A stretch of 34,057 nt of DNA from Candidatus Peribacteria bacterium (GTDB lineage: Bacteria > Patescibacteriota > Gracilibacteria > Peribacterales > Peribacteraceae). The notes below the pieces were generated by a model. The model ran no database searches. It saw nothing but the letters and a program-made list of their open reading frames with translations, and was not told the origin of the DNA. Of this stretch, positions 6,748-14,832 are shown one piece after another. Made by a program: the position numbers and the translations under genes. The number at the start of each line of letters is the position of its first letter. Positions within the stretch are counted from its first letter, which is position 1. The stretch lies in the NCBI GenBank assembly GCA_016866875.1, contig VGKY01000009.1, positions 1 through 34,057 on the forward strand, read 5' to 3'.

Positions 6748-7118
6748 TCCTCTCCTGGCTCCTCACATTGGCTCTCCTTCCTACGCGAGTTCTCGGGCTC
6801 GAGTGGGAGACGCGCTGGGACAAGTTCCGCAAACCTGTCGCTGGCCACGCCTCAGGGTTTGGCAGCAATTACATCAATGCGCTCGCCTGCGGCTGGTTCA
6901 GCTTCATCAGCGGCTTTATTGCCTTCGTTTCCATATCGGCGATCATCTGGGGTGCGACGACCATGCAGGGAACCGCGATCGATGAGGGGAGGAAGGAGGA
7001 GGGCAAGAAGATCATCATCGGGGGGATTATTGGTCTTGTCTGGGCTGTGCTTGCCAAGTCCATCGTCGAGTTTCTCTACGAGTTCATCAATGGAAGTCCT
7101 GGAACCTGGCCCTGCTAG
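6744..7118 (+). CDS. VirB2/TrbC-like small membrane protein, third gene of operon
   Basis: This is a 124-residue protein with an N-terminal signal-like helix (SWLLTLALLPTRVLG), a short soluble region (LEWETRWDKFRKPVAGH) and two membrane helices. They flank the polar turn GTAIDEGRKEEGKKIIIGG. The turn has the same acidic-then-lysine layout as in the two upstream proteins. It begins within the stop of the previous gene, so all three should be made from one mRNA. It is probably another pilin or inner-membrane subunit of the same system as the VirB4 ATPase at 11870-13933. Confidence 0.6.
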   Translation: MILSWLLTLALLPTRVLGLEWETRWDKFRKPVAGHASGFGSNYINALACGWFSFISGFIAFVSISAIIWGATTMQGTAIDEGRKEEGKKIIIGGIIGLVWAVLAKSIVEFLYEFINGSPGTWPC

Positions 7119-7210
7119 AGGCTATAGAATGGATTGCGCTTGCGGGGAGCTTTCCGATGGCTAGCCGTCATCGACTGTAGGTTGGATCTTTCTTTGTTTC
7201 CTGGTTCTTG

Positions 7211-7216
7211 TATCTT
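7211..7216 (+). promoter_or_regulatory. Predicted -10 box for leaderless metG
   Basis: TATCTT ends seven bases before the metG ATG at 7224. No clear -35 is visible. The spacing matches that at many other starts in the window. Confidence 0.35.
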
Positions 7217-7223
7217 GCTTTCG

Positions 7224-8747
7224 ATGGGAAGGCAGTACATCACCACCGCTATCGACTATCCCAATGCTGCACCGCATATGGGCCATGTGCTCGAAAAAGT
7301 CTTGGCTGATGTCTGCGCGCGGTGGATGCGTCTTCGGGGCGACGAGGTGCGCTTCCAGATCGGTACCGACGAGCATGGCATCAAGATCCAGCAAACTGCG
7401 CAAAAGGAGAAGGTGACACCGAAGCAGCTCGTCGATCGCAACGTGCCCCTCTTTGAGGATCTCTACCGAAGGCTGGGGATTTCGAGCGATCAGTTCATAC
7501 GGACATCGGATACAAAAAAGCACTGGCCGACAGTCAAGGCGCTATGGGAACGATTGCAGAAAGCGGGCGTACTTGAAAAACGCACGTATACGGGGCTCTA
7601 CTGCTCAGGGTGCGAACGGTTTCTCACGAAGAAAGACCTCTTCGATGGGATGTGTGAGAATCACCAAAGGCCTCCTGAGGAAGTACGCGAGGAAAATTAC
7701 TTCTTTGCGCTTTCCCCAGAGAGTGCATGGCTCAAAAAACTGCTGAAGAAGGAGTACAAGATCATTCCGGAATTTCGCGAAAAGGAAACACTCTCCCTCA
7801 TCGACCAGGGCCTCGAGGACGTTTCCTTCTCACGCCCGAAATCATCACTCGCGTGGGGCATTCCCGTTCCTGGAGATAAAGAGCAGACGATGTACGTGTG
7901 GTGTGACGCACTGACGAATTATATTTCCGGACTCGGATACTTCACTGATGATGAAAAAACGGAATGGTGGGACGACGCAACGGTCACCCATGTCATCGGC
8001 AAGGACATCGCGCGGTTTCATGCACTCATCTGGCCGGCAATGCTCAAGGCCGCTGGCGTCCGCGCACCCGATCAGCTGCTCATCCATGGGTTTCTCACGA
8101 GTGAGGGGCAGAAGATGAGTAAGAGTACGGGCAATGTGGTCGTCCCCGACGATGTTCTTGCGAGGTTTAGTGGCAATCCGGATCCGCTCAGGTTCTATCT
8201 CAGTCACGAGGTTCCCGTCGGCAACGATGGGGACTTCTCATGGAAGCGCATTGAGGAGCTCTATATCGGCGTACTCAGTAACAAGATCGGCAATCTTCTG
8301 AACCGGGTGCTGGTGCTTTTGCAGAAGGACGGTAGTGTGTTTTCCCTCAAAAGAGACAGTGAAATGTCCGAACTCATTTCCGATATGTGGAAACAATTCT
8401 CCGGAGACATGAATGCTTTTGATGTGTCGAAAGCCATAGGGCATGCAGTGGCCTTGGCCGTCGCGGGAAATATGGAAATGGAAAAAAAGAAGCCCTGGAC
8501 GCTAGCGGGAGATGAAAAAATTGCTGTCCTCGGAACTCTTGCAGAGATGCTCCGTCACATAGCACTGATGCTCCTTCCTTTTATGCCTGCAACTGCCCAA
8601 CAGATGAGCATGCAGCTTGGCGTGGAGTATGCGGAATCTATGCACTTGCCTACGTTCGTGATTACGGAGGAGATGAAGGCGTGGGGCGGCATGAAGCAGT
8701 GGAAAAGGGTGGGAAACCCCTCCATTCTCTTTGCTCCATTGAAATGA
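7224..8747 (+). CDS. metG: Methionyl-tRNA synthetase
   Basis: This 507-residue class I synthetase charges tRNA-Met in the cytoplasm. The start MGRQYITTAIDYPNAAPHMGHV contains the HIGH signature as HMGH. The connective domain has YCSGCERFLTKKDLFDGMC, a reduced zinc knuckle, then the NYFFAL strand. The lid DYPNAAPHMG and the WCDALTNYI strand are present, and KMSKS is intact (GQKMSKSTGNVV). The C-terminal anticodon-binding helices are complete, but there is no extra C-terminal tRNA-binding (OB-fold) domain, giving the short form typical of reduced genomes. I chose the ATG at 7224 because it precedes the catalytic Rossmann strand directly. Confidence 0.97.
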   Translation: MGRQYITTAIDYPNAAPHMGHVLEKVLADVCARWMRLRGDEVRFQIGTDEHGIKIQQTAQKEKVTPKQLVDRNVPLFEDLYRRLGISSDQFIRTSDTKKHWPTVKALWERLQKAGVLEKRTYTGLYCSGCERFLTKKDLFDGMCENHQRPPEEVREENYFFALSPESAWLKKLLKKEYKIIPEFREKETLSLIDQGLEDVSFSRPKSSLAWGIPVPGDKEQTMYVWCDALTNYISGLGYFTDDEKTEWWDDATVTHVIGKDIARFHALIWPAMLKAAGVRAPDQLLIHGFLTSEGQKMSKSTGNVVVPDDVLARFSGNPDPLRFYLSHEVPVGNDGDFSWKRIEELYIGVLSNKIGNLLNRVLVLLQKDGSVFSLKRDSEMSELISDMWKQFSGDMNAFDVSKAIGHAVALAVAGNMEMEKKKPWTLAGDEKIAVLGTLAEMLRHIALMLLPFMPATAQQMSMQLGVEYAESMHLPTFVITEEMKAWGGMKQWKRVGNPSILFAPLK

Positions 8748-8900
8748 AGTCGAAACAGTGGAAAGTGGTACAAGGATCCACTATCCTCTTGCTACCTCTT
8801 TCCTGAGAGTGCGGTGCGAGCGCAGCAGGAGTATGCGGCAACGGCATCGGCGGCAGGACAGAGAGATTTATTCCTTTCACCCATTTGTATGTTCGATCCT

Positions 8901-9191
8901 ATGTCCGAATTGACCGGCTCTGGCGGAGGTTTTGGCGAACCCACGTCCGGATCCGCTCCAGCGCGTCCTCCCCGGCAATCCGGAGGCGGTCGCTTCGCAG
9001 ATGAGATCCACTCCATCACGATCCACGGTCGCCAGCGCACGTTCTACATCGACTTGAAGCAGAGCGGCAACGGCAAGTTCTTCAAGGTCTCCGAGAAGTC
9101 CCGCGGCGGACAGAAGACCACGATCATGTTCGATGCTGAGGATCTCCCGAAGTTCCTGGAGGCGCTGCAGGAGATGCAGGGGAAGATCTAA
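8901..9191 (+). CDS. PUR-like nucleic-acid-binding protein (DUF3276/PurA type)
   Basis: This protein of about 96 residues has a Gly/Pro-rich flexible N-terminus (about 30 residues) and one PUR-like repeat: DEIHSITIHGRQRTFYIDLK, then GKFFKVSEKSRGGQK, then a helix DAEDLPKFLEALQEMQ. Four beta strands followed by a helix fit the PUR fold, which binds single-stranded DNA or RNA, often as a dimer. The role in this organism is unknown; a regulatory or chaperone-like RNA/DNA-binding role is an inference. I preferred the ATG at 8901 because a TATGTT box ends seven bases before it; an in-frame ATG at 8889 would lie inside that box. Confidence 0.72.
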   Translation: MSELTGSGGGFGEPTSGSAPARPPRQSGGGRFADEIHSITIHGRQRTFYIDLKQSGNGKFFKVSEKSRGGQKTTIMFDAEDLPKFLEALQEMQGKI

Positions 9192-9201
9192 GGAAAGCCG
9201 T

Positions 9202-9260
9202 AAAGGGCAGGGAGGTCAGGAAAGGCAATTCTTCTGCCCTTTCTGCCCCCCTGCCTTTTT
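9202..9260. terminator. Long bidirectional terminator hairpin
   Basis: AAAGGGCAGGG at 9203 pairs with CCCTGCCTTT near 9257. The pairing continues inward with few bulges to an ATTCTTC loop near 9230, for about 25 pairs. Each arm is built from units of about nine bases (AAGGGCAGG-like). The 3' side ends in TTTTT. It sits between the PUR-like gene and the minus-strand SLH remnant. Confidence 0.75.
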
Positions 9261-9426
9261 ACTTCGCCTTCACAGAGGAATTCCTCTCCATGAGGAGCGC
9301 CACGATCTTCGAAGCTTCTGCTCGGGTGATGGGGCTCCCTCCGCGAAAGGTCCCGTCGCTGTAGCCCTGGATGATGGAGTTACCGACGGTTGCCCCGAGG
9401 AGTCCGCGGATCTCTGCTCCGTGCAT
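9259..9426 (-). pseudogene. S-layer homology (SLH) domain fragment
   Basis: The frame encodes about 55 residues, with the SLH core NSIIQGYSDGTFRGGSPITR and then AEASKIVALL. This is the second half of a single SLH repeat, a domain that anchors exported proteins to cell-wall polymers. Complete SLH proteins have a signal peptide and usually three repeats; here there is neither. The fragment starts at the end of fmt, so it is probably the surviving tail of a lost surface-protein gene. Confidence 0.65.
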
Positions 9427-9433
9427 GCATCGG

Positions 9434-10324
9434 TCATGGCCGCTTTCCCCGTTCCCACTCCTGGCCCGTGAGAGGCTTCCCGCCTGCCGTTTGCACTCTG
9501 AGGAGATAGAGCGTCGTTGCATCGCGGCAGGCGAGTTTTGCTGCGCCTGCAGAGGGCTTGAGATCTGCAGCGAGGATCTTCAGCATCCGCCCGTCGCCCT
9601 GCATGAGCGTGACCCCTGGCCAGGGATGCAGTGCGCGTACGCAGCGATCGATCTCCTCCGCAGTCATGGTCTTGGGGTCGACGACACCGCTTGCGCGGGA
9701 GAGCTTCTTACAGTGCGTGACGTGGTCCTCCGACTGCTTGCGTGGCTCACAGGGGCGCTGCAGCGTTTCAACAAGAAGCCTTGCCCCCATGGACGCAAGG
9801 CGGTCATGGAGCGATGCGTACGTCTCCCTCGGATCGATGGGCGTTCTCTCCTGCGCCAAGACCGGTCCGGCGTCGAGCTCCTTGACCATGCGCTGTACCG
9901 TGACTCCTGTCTCGGGGTCTCCCGCGAGGATCGCGTGCTGTATGGGGGATGCCCCTCGCCAGCGCGGCAGCAGCGACGCATGGAGATTGATGGGGGCGAT
10001 CATCGGGATTGCGAGGATCGATGGCGCGAGGATCTGTCCAAAGGCGACGACCACGAGAAAATCACAGGGCAGTGCTTGGAGCTCGGAGCTTCGAGTCTCT
10101 GCGTTGATGTCCTCCGGTTGCCATACCGGTACGCTAAGGCCCTGCGCAGCGATTTTCACAGGTGGCGGCGTGATCACGCCCTTGCGTCCGACCGGTCGGT
10201 CGGGCTGCGTGACAACGAGGTCGACGCAAAACGCGCTGTTGTTTGCAAGCGCCTCGAGGGAGGGGATGGCGAATGCCGGCGTGCCGGCGAAGACGAGGTG
10301 CAATGGAGATGAGTCTCGTGTCAT
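9434..10324 (-). CDS. fmt: Methionyl-tRNA formyltransferase
   Basis: This 296-residue enzyme formylates initiator Met-tRNA using 10-formyl-tetrahydrofolate. Visible features: N-terminal Rossmann strand LHLVFAGTPAFAIPSLEAL, the folate-site loop DRPVGRKGVITPPPVK, and the catalytic block INLHASLLPRWRGASPIQHA, which carries the Asn/His and the SLLP motif. The second active-site strand is TGVTVQRMVKELDAGPVL, and the C-terminal tRNA-binding domain ends KPLTGQEWERG. I start at the ATG at 10324; residues upstream would come only from a purine/pyrimidine repeat. A TACACT box (10332-10337) lies seven bases before the ATG, so the message is probably leaderless. It is divergent from rbfA. Confidence 0.95.
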   Translation of the reverse strand: MTRDSSPLHLVFAGTPAFAIPSLEALANNSAFCVDLVVTQPDRPVGRKGVITPPPVKIAAQGLSVPVWQPEDINAETRSSELQALPCDFLVVVAFGQILAPSILAIPMIAPINLHASLLPRWRGASPIQHAILAGDPETGVTVQRMVKELDAGPVLAQERTPIDPRETYASLHDRLASMGARLLVETLQRPCEPRKQSEDHVTHCKKLSRASGVVDPKTMTAEEIDRCVRALHPWPGVTLMQGDGRMLKILAADLKPSAGAAKLACRDATTLYLLRVQTAGGKPLTGQEWERGKRP

Positions 10325-10331
10325 TGAAGAG

Positions 10332-10337
10332 AGTGTA
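10332..10337 (-). promoter_or_regulatory. Predicted -10 box for leaderless fmt
   Basis: TACACT on the minus strand ends seven bases before the fmt ATG. Seventeen bases farther upstream is TTCGTC, a weak -35 drawn from the adjoining repeat. Confidence 0.5.
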
Positions 10338-10352
10338 ATCCAAGAACGGGCG

Positions 10353-10461
10353 AGGACGAAGAAGACGAAAAACACGAAGAAGATGATGCATTCCGCTATG
10401 CTGGTTTCAGAGTATGTCTGAACCCCTGCGTCCTTTTATCCCTCTTTCGTCTTTTTCGTCC
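10353..10461. repeat. Inverted purine/pyrimidine 9-mer repeats flanking the fmt-rbfA promoters
   Basis: The left arm (10353-10386) is a GACGAAGAA-type purine tract and the right arm (10428-10461) a CTTTCGTCTTTTT-type pyrimidine tract, roughly complementary to each other. About 40 bases between them contain promoter-like TATGCT and TATGTC. The same repeat type appears at 29091-29180 and 29814-30022. Confidence 0.6.
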
Positions 10462-10469
10462 CCATCCCT

Positions 10470-10781
10470 ATGTCCCGCCGTCCCTCCATGCTTGCATCGG
10501 AGATTCGCAAACTTCTTGCGCCTTCATTGCGCTTCTGTCCACCGGACTGTGGTGTCGTGACCATTACGGAAGTGGAGGTGAGCGACGACTGTTCGGTGGT
10601 GACCGTATACCTCAGCGCGCTCAGTCATGGAGACCTTGCTCTCTCCCATATGCAGGAGCGGAGAAAAGAGCTCCGTCATGCGCTGCGGACGCTGCAGTTG
10701 CACCACGTTCCGGAACTCCGGTTCTCACGGGATTCCCGTAGTGAGCGTGGCCAACGCATCGAGCAACTGCTCGATCAGTGA
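10470..10781 (+). CDS. rbfA: Ribosome-binding factor A
   Basis: This 103-residue protein has the size and pattern of RbfA, a KH-fold factor that binds the 30S precursor and helps mature the 16S 5' end. Visible: N-terminal helix LASEIRKLLAPSLR, the strand CGVVTITEVEVSDDCSVVTV with the usual Val/Thr and Asp pattern, YLSAL, the helix with RRKELRHALRT, and the C-terminal HHVPELRFSRDSRSERGQRI close to the family consensus. It starts at ATG 10470 after a pyrimidine-rich repeat. No Shine-Dalgarno sequence is visible. Confidence 0.9.
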   Translation: MSRRPSMLASEIRKLLAPSLRFCPPDCGVVTITEVEVSDDCSVVTVYLSALSHGDLALSHMQERRKELRHALRTLQLHHVPELRFSRDSRSERGQRIEQLLDQ

Positions 10782-10847
10782 GCGTGCACAGTTTTTGCGG
10801 CATTTGATCACTGCAGAACAGCTGTATTTGCACGCAACACGACATCA

Positions 10848-10876
10848 TTGCTGCTTTTCCCGCTGCTTCCTACACT
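10848..10876 (+). promoter_or_regulatory. Promoter for the DHH phosphoesterase gene
   Basis: TTGCTG (10848-10853) and TACACT (10871-10876) are 17 bases apart. The predicted start, near 10883, leaves a leader of about five bases before the ATG at 10888. Confidence 0.6.
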
Positions 10877-10887
10877 TTCGTCCTTTT

Positions 10888-11883
10888 ATGATAGCGATCG
10901 CGGATGTGCGGCGAACCGAAGAGATCATCCGATCCGCCTCTCGCGTTGTGTGCATCTGCCACCGCAATCCCGATGGAGATGCCATTGGCTCTCTGCTCGG
11001 CATTGGCGCACTCATCGAACACGCGTTTCCCAATATGGAGGTCATCTTGCAGTGCGTCGATCCTGCCCCGGAGACGTGTGCGTTCCTCCCCGGTGCCCTC
11101 AGGATGCGCTCCAACTACGCGTATCGCGATGGAGATGTGGCGGTCATCCTCGATTGTGGCGAGGCAAAGCTCACCGAAATGGTTGAGAGCCATCCGATGC
11201 TCTTTCACGGTTCGGTGCCGACGATCGCCATCGACCACCATCAGCACAATCCGCACTTCGCAGCAGTCAACATCGTTCTTCCCGAGGCGGCATCCACCTG
11301 CGAGATCGTCGTCATGCTCGCAGATCTCCTGCAGTGGTCGATTACCCCCGATATCGCCACCTGTCTGCTGACGGGTGTCTACACCGATACCGGTGGCCTC
11401 TTGCATAGCAACACCACGCCCTCTGTGTACCGCACCGTCGCGAGACTCATGCGGTGCGGAGCGCGGCGAGAGGAGATCGTAAAGCACGTTTTTCGCACGG
11501 CGAAACTGAGCACGCTGAAGCTCTGGGGGAGAGTGCTGGAAAAGATCTCCCTCACAGAGGAAGGCGGGGCGATCTCGGCGGTCACGGAAGGGGACTTCCG
11601 GGTATCGGGTGCCGATTACTCCGAGCTTACCGGTGCGATCGATTACGTGAACGCCGTTCCAGGTATGCGCTTTTCCCTGATTCTCTCCGAGCGCGAGGGT
11701 TCGGTGAAGGGGTCACTCCGAACGCTCAGGGACGATGTGGACGTTGCCGCGATGGCCGCGAAGTTCAGCGGTGGTGGGCACCGCAAGGCTGCAGGGTTCT
11801 CGCTACGAGGCAAGCTAAAGCCCGAAATCCGCTGGAAAGTGGAACAGGAAGGGGATGACGGCGCAGACGCTAGGCCGACGTAG
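10888..11883 (+). CDS. nrnA: DHH/DHHA1 phosphoesterase, NrnA-type nanoRNase/pAp phosphatase
   Basis: This 331-residue protein has the four DHH-family metal motifs: CHRNPDGDAIGS, the Asp in VILDCGE, IDHHQHNPHF, and TGVYTDTGGLLHSNT. The C-terminal DHHA1 domain ends with the substrate-binding FSGGGHRKAAGF. NrnA enzymes degrade two- to five-base RNAs left by other RNases and may dephosphorylate 3'-phosphoadenosine phosphate. The length fits the family. The last 14 bases overlap the 3' end of the convergent VirB4 gene, so the two transcripts must overlap. Confidence 0.92.
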   Translation: MIAIADVRRTEEIIRSASRVVCICHRNPDGDAIGSLLGIGALIEHAFPNMEVILQCVDPAPETCAFLPGALRMRSNYAYRDGDVAVILDCGEAKLTEMVESHPMLFHGSVPTIAIDHHQHNPHFAAVNIVLPEAASTCEIVVMLADLLQWSITPDIATCLLTGVYTDTGGLLHSNTTPSVYRTVARLMRCGARREEIVKHVFRTAKLSTLKLWGRVLEKISLTEEGGAISAVTEGDFRVSGADYSELTGAIDYVNAVPGMRFSLILSEREGSVKGSLRTLRDDVDVAAMAAKFSGGGHRKAAGFSLRGKLKPEIRWKVEQEGDDGADARPT

Positions 11884-13933
11884 GCGGCGGAGCCGTCGGC
11901 GGGGTCGTCGGCACATCGGAGGCCGTGGCCTGCGCATCCGCGCCCTCGGCGTCATCCTTTTGGAAACCACTGAAGAGCTCACTGTGTTCGTCGGGTTTCT
12001 CTTCCTGCTTTGCGGGGGCGATGCCCTGGTCGTCGGAGGAAATCCTCGCCTTTTTGTTGGTCTTCAGAGCGAGCACCTCTTCCGGCTTTGTCGTGATGAC
12101 ACGCTGTTCTTCCGGGCTGGCGACGATCTGGATGGCGACGTGCTTGTTGCCCGCGAAGAAGATGCCCTGACCGACTTCGGAGTTCATGAGGAGAAACTTC
12201 TCCCCGTCGGTGAGATAGAAGAGCTTCTGGAGATTGTCGACCGCGGACGCAGATTGCTTGAGGAGGATCTGCAGCGCGGCGTTGGTGATGATCGGCTTTC
12301 CGTAAGGCGAATTCACGAAGTCCTCAATGTCCTGCGTGATCGTGGTGACGCCGAGGTAGTACTTGCGGGCGCGCTTGATGAGTCCGTAGAGGAAGCGCGC
12401 GGAGTCGTCGTGCTGCAGCAGATTCCACGCTTCGTCGATCACGAGGAACCGGCGCCGCAGGTCCGCACGAATGCGGTTCCACAGGAAGTTCAAGATCACG
12501 TACATCGCGATGGGACGCAACTGCTCCTCGAGGTCGCGGATCTGGAAGACGATCATCTGGTTGTCGAGCGTCACGTTGGTCTGCTGGTCGAAGAGTCCCG
12601 CGTAGCTGCCGTCGGTGTACTTCTTGAGGGTTTGCGCCATGTTCTCTCCGCCCTGCGTGGTCATGAGCACGTCGACGAGCTCGTGCATGGTGGGAGGTTC
12701 CATAGCGGAGGGGTCGGCTGTTTCGAGGGTGATGCCCTTGAGCGCGTACGTGTCGAGGATGGCCTTATCGAGGATGCCGTCTTCCGCCGGCGTGAGCGTT
12801 CCGAGCATCAGCTTGAAGAGACCGTGTAGCGTGATGGATGCCGCGCGCAAAGTTTCTCCCGTGAGCGCTTCCTCGCCGCGAATCGCTTTCGGAAGATCGA
12901 AGGGATTGATGCGGTTAGAGCTCTGGAGCGACATGGGGATGAACGTGCCGCCGACGGTTGCGGCGAGCTCGACGTATTCGTTCTCGGGATCAATGACAAA
13001 TACCTCCGTGTCGAACATCAAGGATCGGAGGATCTCAAGCTTCACGGTGAAGGATTTTCCGGCTCCGGATGTCGCGAACACCGTGGCATTGGCATTGGGA
13101 AGATCGAAGCGGTCGAAGATCACGAGCGAGTCGTTGTGGCGGTTGATGCCGTAGAGAATGCCGTGATCATCGGTGAGGTCGGCGCTGGAAAAGGGGAAGC
13201 TCGTCGCAATCGGAGAGGTGTTCATGTTGCGGTTGATCTCCAGTTGATCAAGGCAGAGGGGCAGCGTGGAGATCCACGCGTGCTCCATCTGGAACCAGGC
13301 GGGCTTCGTGAGGATGAGTTTTCCTCCGAGGATCGATTCCACATCCACTTGCATTTTCTTCAGCTTATCGGCGTCCTCGTTGTAGATGCTGACGTACATG
13401 CCGAACTGGAAGAGCTTCTCCCGGCCGCGTGCCAGAAGGTCGCGCAGTTCCTCGGCGTCTTGAAGGGCAGCTTCGAGGATCGGGTCGCGGACGATGCCGC
13501 GCTGCTCAAGCATGCGTATGGAACTGCGCATCTCGGCAACTTTCTTCCGCAGCATCTTCATGATGATCTTGCTGCTTGCGGGATAGATGTACTGGGCGAC
13601 GTCCATCTGCGCGTCGTAGTTCACGAGGGGGGAGAGCCAGTTTGGGAAAATGAAGTTCGGCCAGTTGAAGGTGAAGAGGGTGTGAATATGCTGTTCATTG
13701 AGCATGATCTCGTTCTGGCGTATCTCCATGGAAGCCGGGGAGATCAGATCGAGGGTCTTCTGCAGCCCTTCCTCATAAAACCGCAAGATCTGCTTCTCTT
13801 CTTCTGGGGACTCCGCGGCTTTGGATTTCAGTACCTTGCGGGCACGCAAGTGCAGACCGAGCAGATCATCGATTGCCGCAATGGCAATTTGTAGCGTCGA
13901 TGGTGCCGGAACGGGTTGTGTCTGCGGAGCCAT
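11870..13933 (-). CDS. virB4: VirB4/TraC-type type IV secretion ATPase
   Basis: This 687-residue cytoplasmic or membrane-associated ATPase powers pilus assembly or transfer. Residues about 60-270 form the divergent N-terminal domain. Walker A is ATSGAGKSFTVK (residues 287-298), followed by VFVIDPENEY. Walker B is RRFLVIDEAW (residues 494-503), and GVTTITQDIEDFVNSPYGKP fits the sensor/arginine region. The C-terminal 60 residues are a low-complexity Ala/Pro/Glu tail. It follows a lipoprotein gene on the same strand. The partner pilins at 5759-7118 are on the other strand about 5 kb away. Its 3' end overlaps nrnA by 14 bases. Confidence 0.93.
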   Translation of the reverse strand: MAPQTQPVPAPSTLQIAIAAIDDLLGLHLRARKVLKSKAAESPEEEKQILRFYEEGLQKTLDLISPASMEIRQNEIMLNEQHIHTLFTFNWPNFIFPNWLSPLVNYDAQMDVAQYIYPASSKIIMKMLRKKVAEMRSSIRMLEQRGIVRDPILEAALQDAEELRDLLARGREKLFQFGMYVSIYNEDADKLKKMQVDVESILGGKLILTKPAWFQMEHAWISTLPLCLDQLEINRNMNTSPIATSFPFSSADLTDDHGILYGINRHNDSLVIFDRFDLPNANATVFATSGAGKSFTVKLEILRSLMFDTEVFVIDPENEYVELAATVGGTFIPMSLQSSNRINPFDLPKAIRGEEALTGETLRAASITLHGLFKLMLGTLTPAEDGILDKAILDTYALKGITLETADPSAMEPPTMHELVDVLMTTQGGENMAQTLKKYTDGSYAGLFDQQTNVTLDNQMIVFQIRDLEEQLRPIAMYVILNFLWNRIRADLRRRFLVIDEAWNLLQHDDSARFLYGLIKRARKYYLGVTTITQDIEDFVNSPYGKPIITNAALQILLKQSASAVDNLQKLFYLTDGEKFLLMNSEVGQGIFFAGNKHVAIQIVASPEEQRVITTKPEEVLALKTNKKARISSDDQGIAPAKQEEKPDEHSELFSGFQKDDAEGADAQATASDVPTTPPTAPPPTSA

Positions 13934-13944
13934 AGAATCTGTTT

Positions 13945-13973
13945 ATTCTAGCAGAAATTGGCATTACATGCAA
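13945..13973 (-). promoter_or_regulatory. Promoter for virB4 with extended -10
   Basis: On the minus strand, TTGCAT (13968-13973), a 17-base spacer and TGC-TAGAAT (13945-13950) give a strong match to an extended promoter. The predicted start is near 13938, about five bases before the ATG at 13933. virB4 can therefore be expressed without the upstream lipoprotein gene. Confidence 0.65.
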
Positions 13974-14001
13974 TATCTGCTCTTTCGGCATTCCCAAGGT
14001 T

Positions 14002-14832
14002 TCAGAGCGCATCCGTTCCGAATGTGCTGCGTGTCTCGCGATGTGCCTTTCCGCTATCGAGCAATATGTGCAAATCCTCGATTCCCGGGAGTTTGATCAC
14101 TTTCAGGCCCGCAATGAGGATCACGCGGTTACTTTCGATGACGATGATCCGCTCTTTGGCGACAGCGATCAGATCCTCAAAGATCTTTTTGACGCTCGCA
14201 GTCTGCTCGCGGCGTGTCGTCAGGGCCGCAAGAGCGGTCTGGCGTTCCGTGAGCTCTGCCTGGCGGGCACCAACAGCGGTGTAGTCCTCGTTCTCCATGG
14301 CCTTGTCAATTTCCCGTTGAATTTCCTGTGTTTCTTTTCTCTTCGTTCGCTCCTCTTCCTCGAGTGTCTGGATCGCCGTCGTCAGCTCGACCATTTTGCG
14401 CTCCGACAGCGCGAACACATTGCGCAGTGACTGCACGTACTCATCGAGGGCCTTGCGTCGGTTAGGACTGCGATTGAGCGTATCTTCCAGGGCAATCTGC
14501 AGGACATTGCCGAGTGCTTGCAGAAGCGAGAAGGTCTCGTCTCCCGTCGCCCCCTGGCCACCGATCATCTTTTTGCCCGCTTCGATGCCATCGAGCGCGG
14601 ACTCGATGCGTACAAAGATCCCCTGCGCGAGGTACGCACTCACGTAGATACCCAGCGGCCCCCCGGGTCTCGATGCGATGCTGCCATCGGTCAGTGCATG
14701 AAGCGCCTCCATGCCGAGCTCCGCCGATGCATTCTCTGCAGCTTTCGCCTGGGCAGGGGGATCTGCAGAATCACCCTGACCACATGCGGCAAGGGTAAGG
14801 GTAAGAGCCATGATCAACCAATGTGTACGCAT
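14002..14832 (-). CDS. Coiled-coil lipoprotein upstream of virB4
   Basis: This 276-residue protein begins with a lipoprotein signal: a hydrophobic run and the lipobox LAAC at residue 17. The start at ATG 14832 is supported by a Shine-Dalgarno-like TAGGAG a few bases upstream, one of the few in the window. After a Gly-rich stretch there is a long Glu/Lys/Arg-rich coiled coil (about residues 140-225), then a short hydrophobic C-terminal segment. I do not recognise a family. The position just before virB4 suggests an envelope-anchored component of the same secretion or pilus machine; this is an inference from context. Confidence 0.6.
   Translation of the reverse strand: MRTHWLIMALTLTLAACGQGDSADPPAQAKAAENASAELGMEALHALTDGSIASRPGGPLGIYVSAYLAQGIFVRIESALDGIEAGKKMIGGQGATGDETFSLLQALGNVLQIALEDTLNRSPNRRKALDEYVQSLRNVFALSERKMVELTTAIQTLEEEERTKRKETQEIQREIDKAMENEDYTAVGARQAELTERQTALAALTTRREQTASVKKIFEDLIAVAKERIIVIESNRVILIAGLKVIKLPGIEDLHILLDSGKAHRETRSTFGTDAL

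Noticed and set aside
9371-10312. Open frame on the plus strand opposite fmt (313 codons)
   Set aside because: No recognisable motif, and fmt on the minus strand has full family signatures.
11855-13894. Plus-strand frames opposite virB4 (324 and 252 codons)
   Set aside because: Both are acidic or Val/Asp-rich shadows without a domain; virB4 is unmistakable on the other strand.
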